This document shows positions 21,732 through 23,872 of a DNA stretch of 23,872 nt, piece after piece. Numbering within the stretch: the stretch's first letter is position 1; each line of letters begins with the position of its first letter. The notes below the pieces were generated by a model. The model was not told the DNA's origin, did not search any database, and saw nothing but the letters and a program-made list of their open reading frames with translations. This stretch comes from Anaeroglomus sp964550565. GTDB lineage: Bacteria; Planctomycetota; Phycisphaerae; Sedimentisphaerales; Anaerohalosphaeraceae. The stretch lies in contig CAZKAI010000061.1 of NCBI GenBank assembly GCA_964550565.1, forward strand, positions 1 to 23,872, given 5' to 3'. A program made the translations under genes and the position numbers.

Positions 21732-23872
21732 ATGCTGAAATGTATTGTTTTATTGTCCGTATTGACTGTATCGGCGTGTGCCGCAACTGCCCCAACGGGC
21801 CTGATGTGTGAGATGCTGGATCATCCGGCCGTCACGACGATTGCTGATGCGTCACCGGAGTTTAGTTGGGTGGTCAATTCCGAGTTGTCCAATGATACCC
21901 AGACGGCCTATCATGTGCTGGTGGCGTCATCGCTGGAGAAACTGACGCCCGAGCAGGCGGATATGTGGAACAGCGGCAAGGTGCCCTCCGATGCTTCGAT
22001 TCAGGTGGTCTATGGCGGCACGGCTCTGGCAACCGGAAAAAGCTATTTCTGGAAGGTTCGAACCTGGAATAAAAATAATCAGCCTTCGGACTGGTCGGCG
22101 GCTCAGGAGTTCAAAACCGCTGCGGCGTTTTCGAGCTATTCGACGGCCAAATATGCTCTGGTTCGCACTGAGATTGCCCCCGTGCAAGTCAAGACTCTGG
22201 CCAATGGACATTATTTCATTGATTTCGGCAAGGATGCCTTTGGGTATCTGCGCTGGACGATGCCCAAAGAAAAGACAGTGCTGGCCAGCATCGGCGCCGG
22301 CGGTTCCGCTGCGGTTCAGCTTACGTCTGAAAATACGACGCCTGCGGGCCAGACGGTTGAAGTCCATTTTGGTGAAAAACTCAAGGATGGCGTCATCGAC
22401 CGCAACCCCGGCGGAACAATTCGATACTATAAAGTGAACCAGACGCTGGCGGCAGGTACGGTTGAATATGAGATTCATCCGCCCAAAGACAGCCGTAATA
22501 CCAGCGGTGCCGCGATTCTCATCCCGGCTGAAATCGGCGTCATTTGCCCGTTCCGTTATATCGAGATTGTCAATTGCCCGTTTACAGTCACTGCCGAACA
22601 ACTGCGGCAGGTTACGATTCATTATCCATGGAATGATACGACCAGTGCGTTTGAGTGCGATAATGATGCCCTCAATCAGGTCTGGGAGATATGCAAATAC
22701 ACCATCAAGGCAACCACTTTTGCGGGCGTGTATGTCGATGGCGACCGCGAGCGGATTCCCTATGAGGCGGATGCCTACATCAACCAGCTCTGTCATTATG
22801 CCGCCGACCGGGAATTTGGCCTGGCCCGGTATTCGCATGAATACCTGCTGAGCCATCCCACCTGGCCAACGGAATGGCGGCAGCACTCCATCATGATGGC
22901 CTGGGTGGATTATATGTACACCGGCAACACCGAATCGCTGGCGGCCAAATATGATGTGCTGAAAAATGACAAGCTGATGCTCGGTTCGGCGAGGGCCGAC
23001 GGCCTGCTGGACCCGAGTACGACCGACATTGTCGATTGGCCGGCCGGCGAGCGGGATGGGTACGATATGAAATCCATCAACACGGTTGTCAATGCGTTTC
23101 ATTATTTGAATCTGCTGCAGATGAAGCAGATTGCCGAGGTCCTGGGCAAAACCGCCGATGCGGCGACATTCCAACAGAAGGCTCAGACGTTCTATAATTC
23201 ATTCCAGACGGTCTTGTTTAATTCTTCGACCGGGCTGTATATCGACGGTGAAGGTTCGACGCATTCCTCGCTTCATGCCAATATGTGGCCGCTGGCATTC
23301 GGGCTGGTGCCCGAAGATAAAAAGGCCGGAGTCGTGGCATTTGTCAAGTCCCGCGGGATGGCGTGCAGTGTGTATGGAGCACAATATCTGATGGAAGCCC
23401 TGTATCTGGCCGGCGAGGAGGATTATGCCCTGAGCCTGATGACTTCGACGGCCAAACGAAGCTGGATGAATATGATTGCCGTCGGCTCGACGATGACGCT
23501 GGAGGCATGGGATATCCAGTATAAAAGCAATCTGGACTGGAACCATGCCTGGGGCGCGGTGCCGGGCAATATCATCCCGCGGTTTGTGATGGGAATTGAG
23601 CCGATGGAACCCGGGTTCCGGAAGGTGCTGATTTGGCCTCGGCCGGGCACGCTGGGCCATGCCGGCATTACCACGCCCACCATTCGCGGGGCGGTAAAGG
23701 CCTCGTTTACCAAGTCCGGCCAGAGTGATTACGATTTTACCATCGAACTGCCCGCCAACACCACCGGGCGGTTTGTCCTGCCGGCCAAAAAGACTTATAC
23801 GACGGTGACGCTGGATGGTAATTCAGTCACCCCGCAGACGCAGGGGACGATGCAGTACATTGATTCCATCGG
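21732..23872 (+). CDS. GH78 alpha-L-rhamnosidase (3' end outside window)
   Basis: The frame is open to the right edge (713 codons seen). AGGAG lies seven bases before the ATG. The N-terminus MLKCIVLLSVLTVSACAATA is either a signal peptide or a lipoprotein signal with VSAC at Cys16. Residues about 24-130 are an Ig/FN3-like domain (GKSYFWKVRTWN, then DWSAAQEF). Residues about 135-300 are beta domains. The (alpha/alpha)6 catalytic part begins near 305. The acidic motif DGDRERIPYEADAYINQ (Asp338, Glu340, Asp347) matches the place of the general acid cluster, and STMTLEAWD (Glu591) the general base. NHAWGAVPGNIIPRFVMGIE and the final beta-sandwich (EPGFRKVLIWPRPG) are usual in GH78. It releases terminal L-rhamnose from pectin-like or algal glycans. 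The missing part is likely short. Confidence 0.92.
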   Translation, partial: MLKCIVLLSVLTVSACAATAPTGLMCEMLDHPAVTTIADASPEFSWVVNSELSNDTQTAYHVLVASSLEKLTPEQADMWNSGKVPSDASIQVVYGGTALATGKSYFWKVRTWNKNNQPSDWSAAQEFKTAAAFSSYSTAKYALVRTEIAPVQVKTLANGHYFIDFGKDAFGYLRWTMPKEKTVLASIGAGGSAAVQLTSENTTPAGQTVEVHFGEKLKDGVIDRNPGGTIRYYKVNQTLAAGTVEYEIHPPKDSRNTSGAAILIPAEIGVICPFRYIEIVNCPFTVTAEQLRQVTIHYPWNDTTSAFECDNDALNQVWEICKYTIKATTFAGVYVDGDRERIPYEADAYINQLCHYAADREFGLARYSHEYLLSHPTWPTEWRQHSIMMAWVDYMYTGNTESLAAKYDVLKNDKLMLGSARADGLLDPSTTDIVDWPAGERDGYDMKSINTVVNAFHYLNLLQMKQIAEVLGKTADAATFQQKAQTFYNSFQTVLFNSSTGLYIDGEGSTHSSLHANMWPLAFGLVPEDKKAGVVAFVKSRGMACSVYGAQYLMEALYLAGEEDYALSLMTSTAKRSWMNMIAVGSTMTLEAWDIQYKSNLDWNHAWGAVPGNIIPRFVMGIEPMEPGFRKVLIWPRPGTLGHAGITTPTIRGAVKASFTKSGQSDYDFTIELPANTTGRFVLPAKKTYTTVTLDGNSVTPQTQGTMQYIDSI

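Noticed and set aside
21927..23174. 415-residue minus-strand open frame opposite the GH78 gene
   Set aside because: It is the shadow of a GC-rich coding frame; it has no ribosome site and no family features, while the plus strand shows clear GH78 motifs.
1..23872. CRISPR arrays, tRNA or rRNA genes, insertion sequences, replication origin
   Set aside because: Looked for and not seen: no regularly spaced repeats, no cloverleaf-like or rRNA-like stretches, and no transposase-like frames.

Overview
The window looks like a chromosome segment of a planctomycete of the Phycisphaerae type, probably close to the Sedimentisphaerales. The signs are a dockerin-like calcium-binding repeat of the kind common in that class, a short prepilin-like protein ending in an FCDGHV motif, a very large exported peptidase carrying LamG, FN3-like and PA14 modules, an ECF sigma/zinc anti-sigma pair, short D2/D3-less flagellins, and secreted polysaccharide hydrolases. 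The taxon is an inference from gene style; no rRNA or tRNA gene is visible.

Layout. (1) 1-10106, cell surface and export block. A huge gingipain-like C25 peptidase gene runs off the left edge on the minus strand. Divergent from it is an ECF sigma factor overlapping a two-zinc-finger membrane anti-sigma factor. These converge on a minus-strand series: a dockerin protein, a C39-like papain-fold protein with an eight-cysteine tail, a strong terminator, then a prepilin-like protein. (2) 10267-10696, a small unrecognised gene with its own promoter and an 8-bp inverted repeat. (3) 10979-17540, motility block on the plus strand: fliK behind a sigma-54 type promoter, flgM (anti-sigma-28), an EamA transporter, then two flagellin-fliS cassettes. 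(4) 17557-18323, an OmpR-type response regulator behind a sigma-28 type promoter, converging on a PEGA lipoprotein. (5) 18785-19532, a long non-coding stretch with a tandemly repeated structured element. (6) 19533-23872, a two-gene glycan-degradation operon: a (alpha/alpha)6 hydrolase and a GH78 alpha-L-rhamnosidase cut off by the right edge.

How it fits together. The motility block shows a readable regulatory hierarchy. The hook-length gene fliK carries a -24/-12 (sigma-54) promoter. flgM, both flagellins (the first with two tandem promoters) and the response regulator carry -10 elements of the sigma-28 type (CCGATAA or close), most with a TAAA-like -35 at the expected distance. FlgM would hold sigma-28 back until the hook is finished; FliK measures the hook; the two FliS chaperones escort the two flagellins. 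That a response regulator shares the sigma-28 signal suggests that it acts late in the motility programme.

The most unusual items are the tandem structured element at 18923-19093, the sigma-28-linked response regulator, the duplicated flagellin-fliS cassette with different promoter strengths and leader structures, and the C39-like protein with a cysteine-rich tail next to a prepilin-like protein behind a terminator. All functional statements are read from the sequence by eye, without database searches.
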